Positions 25,250 to 34,424 of a stretch of DNA of 64,000 bases are shown in pieces. A program made the translations under genes and the position numbers. Source of the DNA: Cloacibacterium normanense (GTDB lineage Bacteria; Bacteroidota; Bacteroidia; Flavobacteriales; Weeksellaceae); assembly GCF_003860565.1 (NCBI RefSeq), contig NZ_CP034157.1, positions 2,170,001-2,234,000 of the forward strand. The letters run 5' to 3'. The first letter of the stretch is position 1; every line of letters starts with the position of its first letter. Below the pieces are notes generated by a model. It saw nothing but the letters and a program-made list of their open reading frames with translations, was not told the DNA's origin and ran no database searches.

Positions 25250-25279
25250 ATAAGAAAACCGTTCATTTCTGAACGGTTT
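25250..25279 (-). terminator. Terminator of metK
   Basis: AAACCGTTCA (25256-25265), loop TTTC, TGAACGGTTT (25270-25279); on the minus strand it is followed by TCTTATTTTT. It lies 6 nt beyond the metK stop. Confidence 0.75.
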
Positions 25280-25284
25280 ATTGA

Positions 25285-26562
25285 TTATAAGTTGAAGGCT
25301 TTCTTAATATCTTCTACTCTGTCTAGCTTTTCCCAAGTAAAGAATTCTAGATTATCGAGTGTAATTTCATTTTTTTGACCTTTATTGAAAGTCTTGCTTC
25401 CTACGTAGTAATCTCTTCCCATGTGTCCGTAAGCTGCAGTTTCTTGATAGATTGGATTTCTCAACTTCAAGTTATGCTCAATTGCGTAAGGTCTTAAATC
25501 AAATAATTCTTGAACTTTTTTTGCTAATTCACCATCATTGACTCCTACTTTAGAAGTTCCGTAAGTATTAATAAACAAACCACAAGGTTCTGCTACACCA
25601 ATTGCGTAAGAAACCTGAACCAAAACTTCATCTGCGACTCCTGCAGCTACTAAGTTTTTAGCAATGTGTCTTGTTGCATAAGCAGCACTTCTGTCTACTT
25701 TTGATGGATCTTTTCCAGAAAAAGCACCACCACCGTGAGCTCCTTTTCCGCCGTATGTATCTACGATAATTTTTCTACCAGTTAAACCAGTGTCACCGTG
25801 AGGTCCACCAATTACAAATTTTCCAGTTGGGTTAATGTGGTATTTAATTTGGTCATTAAACAATGCTTGGATTTCTGGCTTTTGTTGAGCGATTACTCTA
25901 GGCATTAGAATTTCGATGATATCTTTTCTAATTTTCGCTAACATTTCTTCATCTTCTGCAAAATCATCATGCTGTGTAGAAACTACAATAGCGTCTATTC
26001 TTTGTGGTTTATGATCATCTGAATATTCAATTGTTACTTGAGACTTCGCGTCTGGACGAAGATATTTAATCTCTGTTCCTTCCCTTCTGATTGCTGAAAG
26101 TTCTCTTAAAATAGAATGTGCTAAATCTAATGCAAGTGGCATATAATTTTCGGTTTCATTGGTTGCATAACCGAACATCATTCCTTGGTCTCCTGCTCCT
26201 TGAGCATTTGCTTTTTCTTCAAAAGATTCTCCAGATTTTCTATCAACTCCTTGATTAATATCTGAAGATTGCTCGTGAATTGCAGAAATTACACCACAAG
26301 AATCACCATTAAACATATATTCACCTTTGGTATAACCTATTCCATTGATGACTTCTCTAGCGATGGTCTGTACATCTAGATAAGCTTCTGATTTCACTTC
26401 TCCTGCTAGTACAACTTGTCCTGTAGTGACTAAAGTTTCACAAGCGACCTTAGAATTTCTATCATGAGCTAAAAAATTATCAATAAGCGCATCAGAAATT
26501 TGGTCTGCTACTTTGTCTGGATGTCCTTCTGAAACAGATTCAGATGTAAATAAATAAGGCAT
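25285..26562 (-). CDS. metK: S-adenosylmethionine synthetase
   Basis: 425 residues. Signature segments: [19 protein letters not shown] at residues 7-25 (ATP site, His14), [12 protein letters not shown], and [19 protein letters not shown] (P-loop-like). [20 protein letters not shown] carries substrate-binding residues. It makes SAM from methionine and ATP in the cytosol. A promoter at 26701-26731 and a SAM-II-like aptamer at 26638-26686 precede it, so product feedback at the RNA level is likely. Confidence 0.97.
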   Translation of the reverse strand: MPYLFTSESVSEGHPDKVADQISDALIDNFLAHDRNSKVACETLVTTGQVVLAGEVKSEAYLDVQTIAREVINGIGYTKGEYMFNGDSCGVISAIHEQSSDINQGVDRKSGESFEEKANAQGAGDQGMMFGYATNETENYMPLALDLAHSILRELSAIRREGTEIKYLRPDAKSQVTIEYSDDHKPQRIDAIVVSTQHDDFAEDEEMLAKIRKDIIEILMPRVIAQQKPEIQALFNDQIKYHINPTGKFVIGGPHGDTGLTGRKIIVDTYGGKGAHGGGAFSGKDPSKVDRSAAYATRHIAKNLVAAGVADEVLVQVSYAIGVAEPCGLFINTYGTSKVGVNDGELAKKVQELFDLRPYAIEHNLKLRNPIYQETAAYGHMGRDYYVGSKTFNKGQKNEITLDNLEFFTWEKLDRVEDIKKAFNL

Positions 26563-26637
26563 ATTATTATTTTCTTTTTAAGGATTAAAATAGAAAAAAA
26601 TGGAAGGCAAACCTTATGAGAACTAAAAAGAAGAAAT

Positions 26638-26690
26638 CTGTTTTAGCATTTTTTATTGAGGTTGCAATCAGTCCAAATTTTTCCTCTAAA
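26638..26690 (-). promoter_or_regulatory. SAM-II-like riboswitch upstream of metK
   Basis: Minus-strand features in order: P1 5' arm GAGG (26686-26683), loop containing ATTTGGACTGATTGCAA, P1 3' arm CCTC (26661-26658), AATAAAAA, the conserved TGCTAAAA (26648-26641) and CAG (26640-26638), which can pair with CTG in the loop (26671-26669) to form the pseudoknot. ATTTG, TTGCAACC and TGCTAAAA match my memory of the SAM-II consensus. Gene context (metK) and the promoter just upstream agree. It ends about 75 nt before the start codon. Confidence 0.7.
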
Positions 26691-26700
26691 ATTTGTTGGG

Positions 26701-26731
26701 CAAAATTACAGAGTATTTTATTAATATCAAA
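26701..26731 (-). promoter_or_regulatory. Promoter of metK
   Basis: Minus strand: TTTG (26731-26728), 19 nt, TAATTTTG (26708-26701). Transcription would begin about 26694, directly ahead of the riboswitch. Confidence 0.7.
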
Positions 26732-26740
26732 ATACTTAGA

Positions 26741-26769
26741 AAAAAAGCTCCTCAAAAATTTGAAGAGCT
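26741..26769 (-). terminator. Terminator of oxyR
   Basis: AGCTCCTCAA (26746-26755) and TTGAAGAGCT (26760-26769) form a 10-bp stem with one G-U pair; the minus strand continues in a T run (26745-26740). It separates oxyR from the metK promoter. Confidence 0.75.
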
Positions 26770-26781
26770 TCTTGACAAAAA

Positions 26782-27735
26782 TTATTGTGGTTTTATTTTT
26801 ACAAAATCTTGTGGGAATTGGGTATAATTCAGCTTCGGTTCTAGTGAAGTTTTAATAGATTTCACCAATTCGTCTAGAATTTTTTGTTTGTAAGTAGGTT
26901 TGTAATAAATCATGCTGATTTCTCTACTTGGGAAAGGCTTTTTGAAACGGTGAATTTTATCTTTTTGATTTTCCTGAAGCTGTGATACTGCTAATTCTGG
27001 TAAAACGGTTAAACCGCCTACTTTATCTACCATTTGCACTAAAGTATTAATGTTAGAGGCCATGAAATCAAGATTTTTAGGCTTCAGAGAGTTTTCTTTA
27101 AGGTTGCAGATATTTTCGAATTGTGTTCTTAAGCAGTTTCCTTCTTCTAAAAGCCAAACTTTATTCACATCTACATCTTCTGGCAAGATGAATTCATCTT
27201 TATTATCATTCGCAATTTTATCCGCTGAATACACCATCAACTCTTCATTGAACAAAAAGTCGCTGAAAAACTCTTCTGCATCAGAATAAGGTGTAGAAAT
27301 AATTCCCGCGTCTAATTCTCCTGATTTCAGTGCTTTAATAATGTTTTCAGTGGTCATTTCTTTTACATTCAACTCAATTTTTGGGTTTTTAGAAAGAAAA
27401 TCAAAAATTTCTGTTGGCAAAATAAAACTTGAAACGGTAGGAATAATCCCTAAATTAATTCTCCCAGCAAGAACATTGTTTAAAATACTTGCTTTGTTTT
27501 TCAGTTCCATTACAGAATCTACTACTACTTTTGCTTGATCTATGATTTGCGCACCAATATCTGTAGTTCTAATAGGATGGGTAGTTCTATCAAAGATTTT
27601 TACTTCCATCTCATCTTCAAACTTCTGAATCATTGCACTTAAAGTAGGTTGGGTAATAAAACAAGCTTGAGCAGCTTTTCCGAAGTGTTTATATTTATCT
27701 ACTGCGATAAGATATTCTAATTGTTGAATATTCAT
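26782..27735 (-). CDS. oxyR: LysR-family hydrogen peroxide regulator OxyR
   Basis: 317 residues. N-terminal winged HTH: MNIQQLEYLIAVDKYKHFGK and ITQPTLSAMIQKFEDEM. The effector domain has two cysteines, Cys201 and Cys210, in LLEEGNCLRTQFENIC, with the same spacing as the redox pair Cys199/Cys208 of E. coli OxyR. Peroxide sensing by disulfide formation is therefore expected. The divergent neighbour is a catalase, the classic target. DNA between them (27736-27929) should hold the operator. Confidence 0.93.
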   Translation of the reverse strand: MNIQQLEYLIAVDKYKHFGKAAQACFITQPTLSAMIQKFEDEMEVKIFDRTTHPIRTTDIGAQIIDQAKVVVDSVMELKNKASILNNVLAGRINLGIIPTVSSFILPTEIFDFLSKNPKIELNVKEMTTENIIKALKSGELDAGIISTPYSDAEEFFSDFLFNEELMVYSADKIANDNKDEFILPEDVDVNKVWLLEEGNCLRTQFENICNLKENSLKPKNLDFMASNINTLVQMVDKVGGLTVLPELAVSQLQENQKDKIHRFKKPFPSREISMIYYKPTYKQKILDELVKSIKTSLEPKLNYTQFPQDFVKIKPQ

Positions 27736-27806
27736 ATGTAGGGTACTTATTTATAAATTCTATTACAAATATAGAGAAGATATGCGAGAAAAAATAATAT
27801 TTCTGC

Positions 27807-27820
27807 ATGATAGACGTCAT
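27807..27820. promoter_or_regulatory. Candidate Crp/Fnr-type operator upstream of katA
   Basis: ATGAT-AGAC-GTCAT, a near-palindrome with TGA-N6-TCA core, in the oxyR-katA divergent region. The same ATGAT-N4-GTCA pattern occurs at 55782-55795 and 58305-58318. It could alternatively be part of an OxyR site. Confidence 0.4.
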
Positions 27821-27929
27821 GTGTTGGATTCTAATTTTTAATTGATGTTATATATAATTAGACTTGAAATTTTTCGCTCTAAAATTTAATTTTTATTTGT
27901 TACTTTGTTATCCAGAAAAAACAACCATC

Positions 27930-29414
27930 ATGAGTAAGAAGCTAACCAATTCATCAGGAATACCGTATTTTGAACATCAAGATTCTCAAACGGTTGGAGC
28001 AAGAGGACCTGTTTTGCTGCAAGATTTTATTCTACAAGAGAATCTAGCGCATTTTGTAAGAGAAAGAATTCCAGAAAGAATCGTTCACGCAAAAGGAACA
28101 GGCGCTTACGGAAAATTTACCGTAACTCACGATATTACTAAATATACCAGAGCCAAATTATTCTCTAAAGTAGGAAACACATGTAGAATGTTTGCTAGAT
28201 TTTCTACTGTAGGCGGAGAAAAAGGAAGCGCAGATACAGCAAGAGATCCTAGAGGTTTTGCACTAAAATTTTATACAGAAGATGGAAATTGGGATTTGGT
28301 AGGAAATAACACACCGGTATTTTTCATCAAAGACGCTAAAAAATTCCCAGATTTTATTCATACTCAAAAAAGACACCCAAAAACCAACTTGAAATCTCAT
28401 ACCATGATGTGGGATTTTTGGAGCTTAAATCCAGAAAGTTTACATCAAGTTTTGATTTTAATGAGCGACAGAGGAACTCCTTATGGTTACAGACACATGC
28501 ACGGTTTTGGCTCTCATACTTTTTCGATGATTAACGATAAGAATGAGAGAATTTGGGTGAAATTTCATCTAAAAACTAAACAAGGCATTAAAAACTTCAC
28601 CGATGCAGAGGCAACTCAAATGGCAGGAGAAAATCCAGATTTTGCACAAGAAGATCTTTGCAATGCTATAGAAAATGGAGATTTCCCGAAATGGACCATG
28701 TACATCCAAGTAATGACCGAAGAAGAATCTAGAGAATTTAAATGGAATCCTTTTGACATTACTAAAGTTTGGCCTCAATCAGAATTTCCACTGATTGAAG
28801 TCGGTGAAATGGAACTCAATGAAATTCCAAAAAATTATTTTGCACATGTAGAACAATCTACTTTTTCGCCAAGTAATTTGGTTGATGGAATTAGTTTTTC
28901 GCCTGATAAAATGCTTCAAGGAAGATTATTTTCTTATCCAGATGCTCACAGATATAGAGTGGGCGTAAATGCACATCAACTAGAAGTTAACAGATGTCCT
29001 TTTGCAACTCATAATTATCAAAGAGACGGATTTATGGCAGATTCTAGAGACTATGAAGACGCACCGAACTACCATCCTAATAGTTTTGACGAAATAAAAC
29101 CAGACCCTTCTTACAAAAAATTTGAAGAGGAACTAGACAGCAATCGTGTAGCGCATTTCGATAGAAATGAAAATGATAACGACCATTATACACAGCCAGG
29201 CCTACTCTACACCAAAGCGATGAACCAAGAAGACAGAACCAATTTGGTGAATAACATCATTGGTCACATGAAAAAAATTGACGGACCGAAAAGAGATGAA
29301 ATCATCAACAGACAATTGTGTCATTTCTTTAGAGCGAATGTAGAAATGGGAATGAGAATTGTGGCAGGACTTCAAGTAAAACTAGACGATGGAATTATGA
29401 ACCACGCCAAATAA
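27930..29414 (+). CDS. katA: Monofunctional haem catalase
   Basis: 494 residues from ATG 27930 (MSKKLTNSSGIPYFEHQDSQ); a TTG at 27864 would add 22 residues of promoter-like sequence. Catalytic His53 in RIVHAKG, the distal Asn in VGNNTPVFFIKDA, the haem-ligand Tyr336 in RLFSYPDAHRYR, and RDPRGFALKFYTEDG identify a small-subunit clade-3 catalase. It degrades hydrogen peroxide in the cytosol (no signal peptide). Divergent from oxyR, which probably activates it; a terminator follows. Confidence 0.97.
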   Translation: MSKKLTNSSGIPYFEHQDSQTVGARGPVLLQDFILQENLAHFVRERIPERIVHAKGTGAYGKFTVTHDITKYTRAKLFSKVGNTCRMFARFSTVGGEKGSADTARDPRGFALKFYTEDGNWDLVGNNTPVFFIKDAKKFPDFIHTQKRHPKTNLKSHTMMWDFWSLNPESLHQVLILMSDRGTPYGYRHMHGFGSHTFSMINDKNERIWVKFHLKTKQGIKNFTDAEATQMAGENPDFAQEDLCNAIENGDFPKWTMYIQVMTEEESREFKWNPFDITKVWPQSEFPLIEVGEMELNEIPKNYFAHVEQSTFSPSNLVDGISFSPDKMLQGRLFSYPDAHRYRVGVNAHQLEVNRCPFATHNYQRDGFMADSRDYEDAPNYHPNSFDEIKPDPSYKKFEEELDSNRVAHFDRNENDNDHYTQPGLLYTKAMNQEDRTNLVNNIIGHMKKIDGPKRDEIINRQLCHFFRANVEMGMRIVAGLQVKLDDGIMNHAK

Positions 29415-29441
29415 AAACAAACTTATACCAAACTTAAAAGA

Positions 29442-29469
29442 GTCAAGCATATAAGTGCTTGGCTTTTTT
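29442..29469 (+). terminator. Terminator of katA
   Basis: GTCAAGCA (29442-29449) pairs with TGCTTGGC (29456-29463) with one G-U pair, followed by TTTTTT. Confidence 0.8.
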
Positions 29470-29537
29470 GTATTTTAGGCCAAAAATTAGTTATTTTGCA
29501 CTTATCCTTAAAATCGTAAAATTAATACTACTCTACC

Positions 29538-30305
29538 ATGAATTTCCAAAATATTCTCTTAGAAAACGAAGGTCAGATTTCTACAATTACCATTAATAGA
29601 CCACAGAGTTTAAACGCTTTAAATGGCGCTACCATCAGTGAATTGAGCGAAGCTTTATCTCAGCTAGAACAAGATTCTAATTGCAGAGTCATCATCATTA
29701 CAGGAAGTGGCGAAAAATCATTTGTAGCAGGAGCAGACATTAAAGAATTTTCTGATTTCGGTCAAGACAAAGCAGAAGAATTAGCCAGAAACGGACAAAA
29801 TTCACTATTCAATAAAATCGAAAATTTAAGAAAACCCGTTATTGCCGCTGTAAATGGATTTGCATTGGGTGGTGGTTTAGAACTTGCGATGGCTTGTCAC
29901 ATAAGATATGCTTCAGAAAACGCAAAGTTAGGTTTGCCAGAAGTTACTTTAGGTCTTATTCCAGGATATGGAGGCACGCAAAGACTACCAAAATTAGTAG
30001 GAAAAGGACTTGCAAATGAATTGATTTTCTCTGCTAAAATGATTTCGGCGGCTAGAGCAAAAGAAATTGGTTTGGTAAACGAAGTTTTTAGTTTAGAAGA
30101 ATTATTATCAAAAACTAAAGAATTAGCAACCCTTATTTCTAAAAATTCACCGCAAGGAATTTCTAAAGCAATTGCTGCGGTGAATGCATCAGATTCTGCT
30201 GAGGGTTATGAATTAGAAATCAAATCTTTCGGAAAATTATTCGAAATGGAAGATAAAAAAGAAGGCGTTTCTGCATTTTTAGAAAAAAGAAAGCCTAATT
30301 TCTAA
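29538..30305 (+). CDS. Enoyl-CoA hydratase/isomerase (crotonase family)
   Basis: 255 residues. Oxyanion-hole and catalytic segments are intact: AGADIKEFSDF near 65-73, VNGFALGGGLELAMACH with Glu115, and LPEVTLGLIPGYGGTQRL with Glu135. Having both Glu residues in the positions of rat hydratase Glu144/Glu164 supports a true hydratase rather than an isomerase. It probably hydrates short-chain enoyl-CoA in fatty acid or amino acid breakdown. First of a same-strand run with dCMP deaminase, xerD and Nudix genes. Confidence 0.92.
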   Translation: MNFQNILLENEGQISTITINRPQSLNALNGATISELSEALSQLEQDSNCRVIIITGSGEKSFVAGADIKEFSDFGQDKAEELARNGQNSLFNKIENLRKPVIAAVNGFALGGGLELAMACHIRYASENAKLGLPEVTLGLIPGYGGTQRLPKLVGKGLANELIFSAKMISAARAKEIGLVNEVFSLEELLSKTKELATLISKNSPQGISKAIAAVNASDSAEGYELEIKSFGKLFEMEDKKEGVSAFLEKRKPNF

Positions 30306-30345
30306 AAACTTAGAAAGAGTAAGAAGCTAATTTTAAAATTTTAAA

Positions 30346-30771
30346 ATGAATCACAATAAATTTGACTTAGCCTATCTTAAAATGGCTAAAGAATGGGCAA
30401 AACTTTCTTACTGCGAAAGAAAAAAAGTAGGAGCACTCATTGTAAAAGACAGAATGATTATTTCTGACGGATATAACGGAACTCCTTCTGGTGCAGAAAA
30501 TTGTTGTGAAGACGAAGACGGAAAAACGCATTGGTACGTGCTTCATGCAGAAGCAAATGCCATTTTAAAATTAGCTTCTAGCACCCAGTCTGCAAAAGGA
30601 GCTACTCTTTACCTTACACTTTCGCCGTGTAAAGAATGCAGCAAACTTATATTACAATCTGGCATCAAAAGGCTCGTTTATATAGACCAATACTCAGATA
30701 CAGAAGGATTAGAATTTTTAGAAAATTCTCAAGTAGAAGTTCTTCAAATCTCTGAGGAAAATCTAAAATAA
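30346..30771 (+). CDS. Deoxycytidylate (dCMP) deaminase family protein
   Basis: 141 residues with zinc-deaminase motifs HAEANAI (His67, catalytic Glu69) and PCKECSK (Cys95, Cys98). The segment CERKKVGALIVKDRMIISDG and NGTPSGAENCCEDEDGKTHW are typical of ComEB/dCMP deaminases, which supply dUMP for thymidylate synthesis. Located 40 nt after the crotonase gene. Confidence 0.9.
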   Translation: MNHNKFDLAYLKMAKEWAKLSYCERKKVGALIVKDRMIISDGYNGTPSGAENCCEDEDGKTHWYVLHAEANAILKLASSTQSAKGATLYLTLSPCKECSKLILQSGIKRLVYIDQYSDTEGLEFLENSQVEVLQISEENLK

Positions 30772-30834
30772 GACAGTTTAGCATGATATTTGCATGCTCA
30801 TCTGCACTTAAAAACACAATAAAAACAAACACAA

Positions 30835-31737
30835 ATGACTTGGAATGAAACGATTGAGAATTTTTCACATTTTCTCAAATTCGAGAGGAATTTCTCTGAT
30901 AATACTTTAGATGCATACATACGAGATGTGAAGAAACTAAAAGCTTTCTCAGAGGAGAAACTAGACAACACTACTCCCGACAAAATAACTTTTGAAAACT
31001 TACAAGAATTTCTCCTTTATCTTACCAGAGAAAAAATAAGCGAAAGAACTCAAGCAAGAGGTATATCCTCTATTAAATCTTTTTTTAAATATCTTATCGA
31101 AGAAGAAATTAGAGAAGACAATCCTTCCACACTTCTTGAAGGTCCAAAATTAGGATTATATTTACCTGATACGCTAAGCTTCGAAGATGTAGAAAAAATC
31201 ATTAAAGCCATCGATTTAAGCACTGATTTAGGCGTGAGAAATCACTGCATCATAGAAGTATTGTATGGTTGCGGTCTTAGAGTTTCTGAATTAATAGAAC
31301 TTAAAATTTCTGATATTAATTTCAAAGAAAATTTCATAAAAGTAGAGGGAAAAGGTAAAAAGGTGAGATACGTTCCGCTTGCTAATTACACGGCAAATCT
31401 TATTTTGAACTACATCAATAACGTAAGAGCCAATAATAAAATAGGCAAAAAATATGAAGACCACATTTTCCTAAACAGTAGAGGTTCTTCAATGTCTAGA
31501 GTGATTGTATTTATCATCATCAAAGAATTGGTAGAAAAAGCGGGAATCAGAAAAAGCATTTCTCCTCACACTTTCCGTCATTCTTTTGCTACGCATCTTT
31601 TGCAAAACGGTGTAGATTTAAGGTTTATCCAAGAAATGTTGGGACATTCTAGCATTACCACCACAGAAATTTATACCCATTTAAAAACCGAAGAATTGCA
31701 TGATGTAATTCTGAAATACCACCCAAGAAACAAATGA
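30835..31737 (+). CDS. xerD: Tyrosine recombinase XerD
   Basis: 300 residues, N-terminal SAM-like core-binding domain (FLKFERNFSDNTLDAYIRDV) and C-terminal catalytic domain with Arg149 (GCGLRVSEL), Lys173 (GKGKK), His245-x-x-Arg248 (SPHTFRHSFATHLL), His271 (LGHSSITTTEIY) and nucleophile Tyr280. Full length and intact, embedded among housekeeping genes, so this is the chromosome-dimer resolvase rather than a mobile-element integrase. The Nudix gene overlaps its stop by 4 nt (ATGA). Confidence 0.94.
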   Translation: MTWNETIENFSHFLKFERNFSDNTLDAYIRDVKKLKAFSEEKLDNTTPDKITFENLQEFLLYLTREKISERTQARGISSIKSFFKYLIEEEIREDNPSTLLEGPKLGLYLPDTLSFEDVEKIIKAIDLSTDLGVRNHCIIEVLYGCGLRVSELIELKISDINFKENFIKVEGKGKKVRYVPLANYTANLILNYINNVRANNKIGKKYEDHIFLNSRGSSMSRVIVFIIIKELVEKAGIRKSISPHTFRHSFATHLLQNGVDLRFIQEMLGHSSITTTEIYTHLKTEELHDVILKYHPRNK

Positions 31738-32243
31738 AACACTTAAAATATTGCCCAAAGTGCGGCCAAGAAACGCTCATTTTTGATGGAGAAAAGAAAT
31801 TTTCTTGTTCACAATGTGATTTTGTGATGTATCATAATTGCGCCGCCGCAGTTGCAGTATTAATAAGATGCGAAGATGAATTATTATTGACCAAGAGAAA
31901 CCAAAATCCTAAAATCGGGAAATTAGATTTAGCTGGCGGTTTCACAGACCCAAAAGAAAGCGCCGAAGAAACTTGTGCTAGAGAATTAAAAGAAGAATTG
32001 GGAATAGAAATAGACCTCAAAAATTTAAAATTCGTAGGAAGTCTGCCCAATGTTTATCATTACAAAGAAGTAGACTATAATACTTTGGACTTATTCTTTG
32101 AATATCAAGTAGAAGAAAAAATAGCAATCAAAAAACTAGAAGCTCACGAAATTTCAGAAACCATTTGGGTGAAAATTTCCGAACTCAATCTTGAAGAAAT
32201 TGCTTTCGATTCGCAAAGAAAATTTTTAGAAAATTATCAATAA
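31734..32243 (+). CDS. Nudix hydrolase with N-terminal zinc ribbon
   Basis: 169 residues. N-terminal CPKCGQET...CSQC ribbon (Cys7, Cys10 and a later CxxC) resembles NADH pyrophosphatase NudC-type proteins. Nudix box: GGFTDPKESAEETCAREL followed by KEELGI, fits GX5EX7REUXEEXGU fully. It hydrolyses a nucleoside diphosphate linked to another group; NADH or a related dinucleotide is a guess. Start overlaps xerD stop by 4 nt, so translation is coupled. Confidence 0.9.
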   Translation: MKHLKYCPKCGQETLIFDGEKKFSCSQCDFVMYHNCAAAVAVLIRCEDELLLTKRNQNPKIGKLDLAGGFTDPKESAEETCARELKEELGIEIDLKNLKFVGSLPNVYHYKEVDYNTLDLFFEYQVEEKIAIKKLEAHEISETIWVKISELNLEEIAFDSQRKFLENYQ

Positions 32244-32269
32244 AAAAAGCTCCTTTTCGGAGCTTTTTT
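32243..32269. terminator. Bidirectional terminator between Nudix and haem-binding genes
   Basis: AAAAAAGCTCC (32243-32253), loop TTTTC, GGAGCTTTTTT (32259-32269). A and T runs on both sides fit use by both convergent genes. Confidence 0.85.
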
Positions 32270-32274
32270 AGTTT

Positions 32275-32724
32275 TTAGTACTGACCAGATTTTTGTAATC
32301 CTTTAAAATAATCAATCAATATTTTTCTTTGAGCATCAGTAAGGTCTGCTTCTGGATGCATCGGAATATAGCCTTTAAATGGCATTTCTTTACGCTCTAT
32401 CGTTTCGATGACCTCATCTAAAACATGCTCTTTTTGGTCTTTATTATACGTCATCCATTCAGAGAAATTCACATTTTCTTTGCCTTCATTTACGTGATGC
32501 TTAATCGACCAAGAAATAGGAGCAATGTAAGCATAACTAGGATATTTCACCTCGTTGCTATGACAATCGTAACACGCATTTTTCAGCATTTCGGTTACAT
32601 CTTTCGGAGTTTTGAGCACCTCTACAAAATTCTGTTTCGGGTCTACAGGTTTATTGGTTCTGTCGATAGGAATAAGTTGTATTAAAACCAAGAAAACAAC
32701 GATTCCGATGAGTACTTTTTTCAT
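32275..32724 (-). CDS. Haem-binding domain protein (membrane-anchored, CxxCH)
   Basis: 149 residues: an N-terminal membrane helix (VLIGIVVFLVLIQLIPI) then a periplasmic domain with NACYDCHSNEVKYPSYAYIA, the haem c motif of the Haem_bd family, and a helical tail containing MPFKGYIPMHPEADLTDAQR. It probably carries electrons or senses redox in the periplasm; the partner is unknown. Followed on the same strand after 37... nt upstream by the Ig-like lipoprotein gene (32768-34387). Confidence 0.85.
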   Translation of the reverse strand: MKKVLIGIVVFLVLIQLIPIDRTNKPVDPKQNFVEVLKTPKDVTEMLKNACYDCHSNEVKYPSYAYIAPISWSIKHHVNEGKENVNFSEWMTYNKDQKEHVLDEVIETIERKEMPFKGYIPMHPEADLTDAQRKILIDYFKGLQKSGQY

Positions 32725-32767
32725 TTGAATATATTTATGAGTTCAAAATATTCTAAAATTTTACTTT

Positions 32768-34387
32768 TTAACGATTGGTAAGTTCCCAATCTTCTTTTAT
32801 TTCCCAAAGTGGTCTTACATTAATTTCTTTCTCAAAAATGTATACATCTTCGGCAGCGATATTTTGCGCAAAATCTGCTTCGTCCCAGAATCCATTTCCA
32901 TTATTGTCTACTCTAATTCTGGCAATATAAGTCGCTGGTTTCAAATTTTTAAAGGAAACTTCTGAGGCATTGGTGAACTGAGAATACAAGATTTCGCCTT
33001 TTTCATTGGTCAATTCTACCCAAAATTTAGCCGTAGGTTTATTTTTAATCACAGCCGTGAAAGAACCATAATTTTCTGGTTTATCAATCTCAAATTGAAA
33101 TTGGAACGACTTATCATTACTGCTGTAATAAGAAGAAACGGTTTCTTTTGGTATGGTTAAAACATATTTTTTCGTCGGTTTAAAACTAGAATTCACTAGA
33201 ATTTTAAACGGATTTTTCTCTGAAATTTTCGCAGTGAAATCTTGTGCAATGCTATCGCTTTCCAATTTCCAAGAAAAAGTGTTAAGATTTTCTATGGGCA
33301 ACGATGTGTTAATCACAAAATTATTTTCTGGCGCGATTAAATTCCCGGCTTCATTAGAGAGTTTAAACTCATCTTTCACTGCTTTATAACTCACGGAAAT
33401 GGTATCGCTAATCGTAGGCGTGAAATAACTTAATTTCACTTGCTTAGAAATATTCCCGCCCAAATTACTTTTTTCTGCATCAAACCATATATTCACAGAA
33501 TCCGAACGTTTTGCATGTGTCACCTTGAAATCTTTCAGTTCTTCTGAAAGTGATTTTACATCTACCGTTTCTGGATTTCCTTCAAAAGTCATCAACAAAC
33601 CGCCATTAATGGCTTTACTTTCTTTATATTTTACCACTTTTTTAGAAGGGTAAAGTTTCAATTTTAGACCTCTAACACTCGTGCTGTCTAAAGTGATTTT
33701 TTCTTTCAAAAAAGAGACTTTTTCTTTTCCTGCATCGTAAACAGAGTTTTGATTTTCGTCATCAAAAGCTATAATTACAAATTCCCCTTTTGGTAAAAAA
33801 TTGAGTTCAAAATAATTTTCTTCGTCTACTTTGGTAATATAATCGGGTTTCTGTTTGTAGTCTAGATTTTCGCCTGCTTTATAGAGTCCCACTACCATTT
33901 TATTGTCTTTTGCCGTTTGATTTTCTTTGATGAGCGTCATGGCATCTTTCACGGTTCCGCTCACGAAAAGGTCATCTATTTTATCTCCAGTAGAAAACGC
34001 AAAATTAAAATAAGGCAAAGGATTAGACTCATTATTGTCTACAATGGCATTTCCAAAATTAAAATTATAGGTAGTATTCGCTTGAAGCGTATCTTCCCAC
34101 TGTATCAAAACATATTTATTCGCCAGATTAGAAGGAATGACTTTTTTAATTTTCTTAATCGGTGGCGATACATTGAAATTTTTATTAAAATCCTTCAGCA
34201 TCACGTATTCATCAAAATCCAGTCTCAATTCTTTTACCGTTCTAGAAACATTTAATCGAGTAGTATCTATATTAGAGCCTAAAAATTTAGGAGCCAAAGA
34301 ATCTCTAGTACCGCCATTTGGTGCGCCAACTCTAGCACACGAAAAAAGCAAAAGGTTAAGCAAAAGGAGAAAAATTATTTTTTTCAT
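32768..34387 (-). CDS. Ig-like (SbsA/Big_5-type) lipoprotein
   Basis: 539 residues. Lipobox LLLFSC (Cys17) followed by RVGAPNGGTRDSLAPKF, the usual start of this Bacteroidota family. Residues about 30-130 form an SbsA Ig-like domain (VKELRLDFDEYVMLKDFN, TLQANTTYNFNFGNAIVDNN); the rest is beta-rich, ending with a segment IRVDNNGNGFWDEADF that resembles a Ca-binding loop. It should be anchored in the outer membrane. Function of the family is unknown, though members are widespread and conserved. Confidence 0.85.
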   Translation of the reverse strand: MKKIIFLLLLNLLLFSCARVGAPNGGTRDSLAPKFLGSNIDTTRLNVSRTVKELRLDFDEYVMLKDFNKNFNVSPPIKKIKKVIPSNLANKYVLIQWEDTLQANTTYNFNFGNAIVDNNESNPLPYFNFAFSTGDKIDDLFVSGTVKDAMTLIKENQTAKDNKMVVGLYKAGENLDYKQKPDYITKVDEENYFELNFLPKGEFVIIAFDDENQNSVYDAGKEKVSFLKEKITLDSTSVRGLKLKLYPSKKVVKYKESKAINGGLLMTFEGNPETVDVKSLSEELKDFKVTHAKRSDSVNIWFDAEKSNLGGNISKQVKLSYFTPTISDTISVSYKAVKDEFKLSNEAGNLIAPENNFVINTSLPIENLNTFSWKLESDSIAQDFTAKISEKNPFKILVNSSFKPTKKYVLTIPKETVSSYYSSNDKSFQFQFEIDKPENYGSFTAVIKNKPTAKFWVELTNEKGEILYSQFTNASEVSFKNLKPATYIARIRVDNNGNGFWDEADFAQNIAAEDVYIFEKEINVRPLWEIKEDWELTNR

Positions 34388-34424
34388 TGATGAAATTTGA
34401 GCAAAATTAAGAAATATGCGTTAA

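Noticed and set aside
26616-26855. Plus-strand ORF of 79 residues upstream of metK
   Set aside because: It runs antisense through the riboswitch, promoter and oxyR terminator, which explain this DNA better.
30835-31737. Integrase of a mobile element
   Set aside because: Full-length XerD with housekeeping neighbours, no attachment repeats and no other mobile genes.
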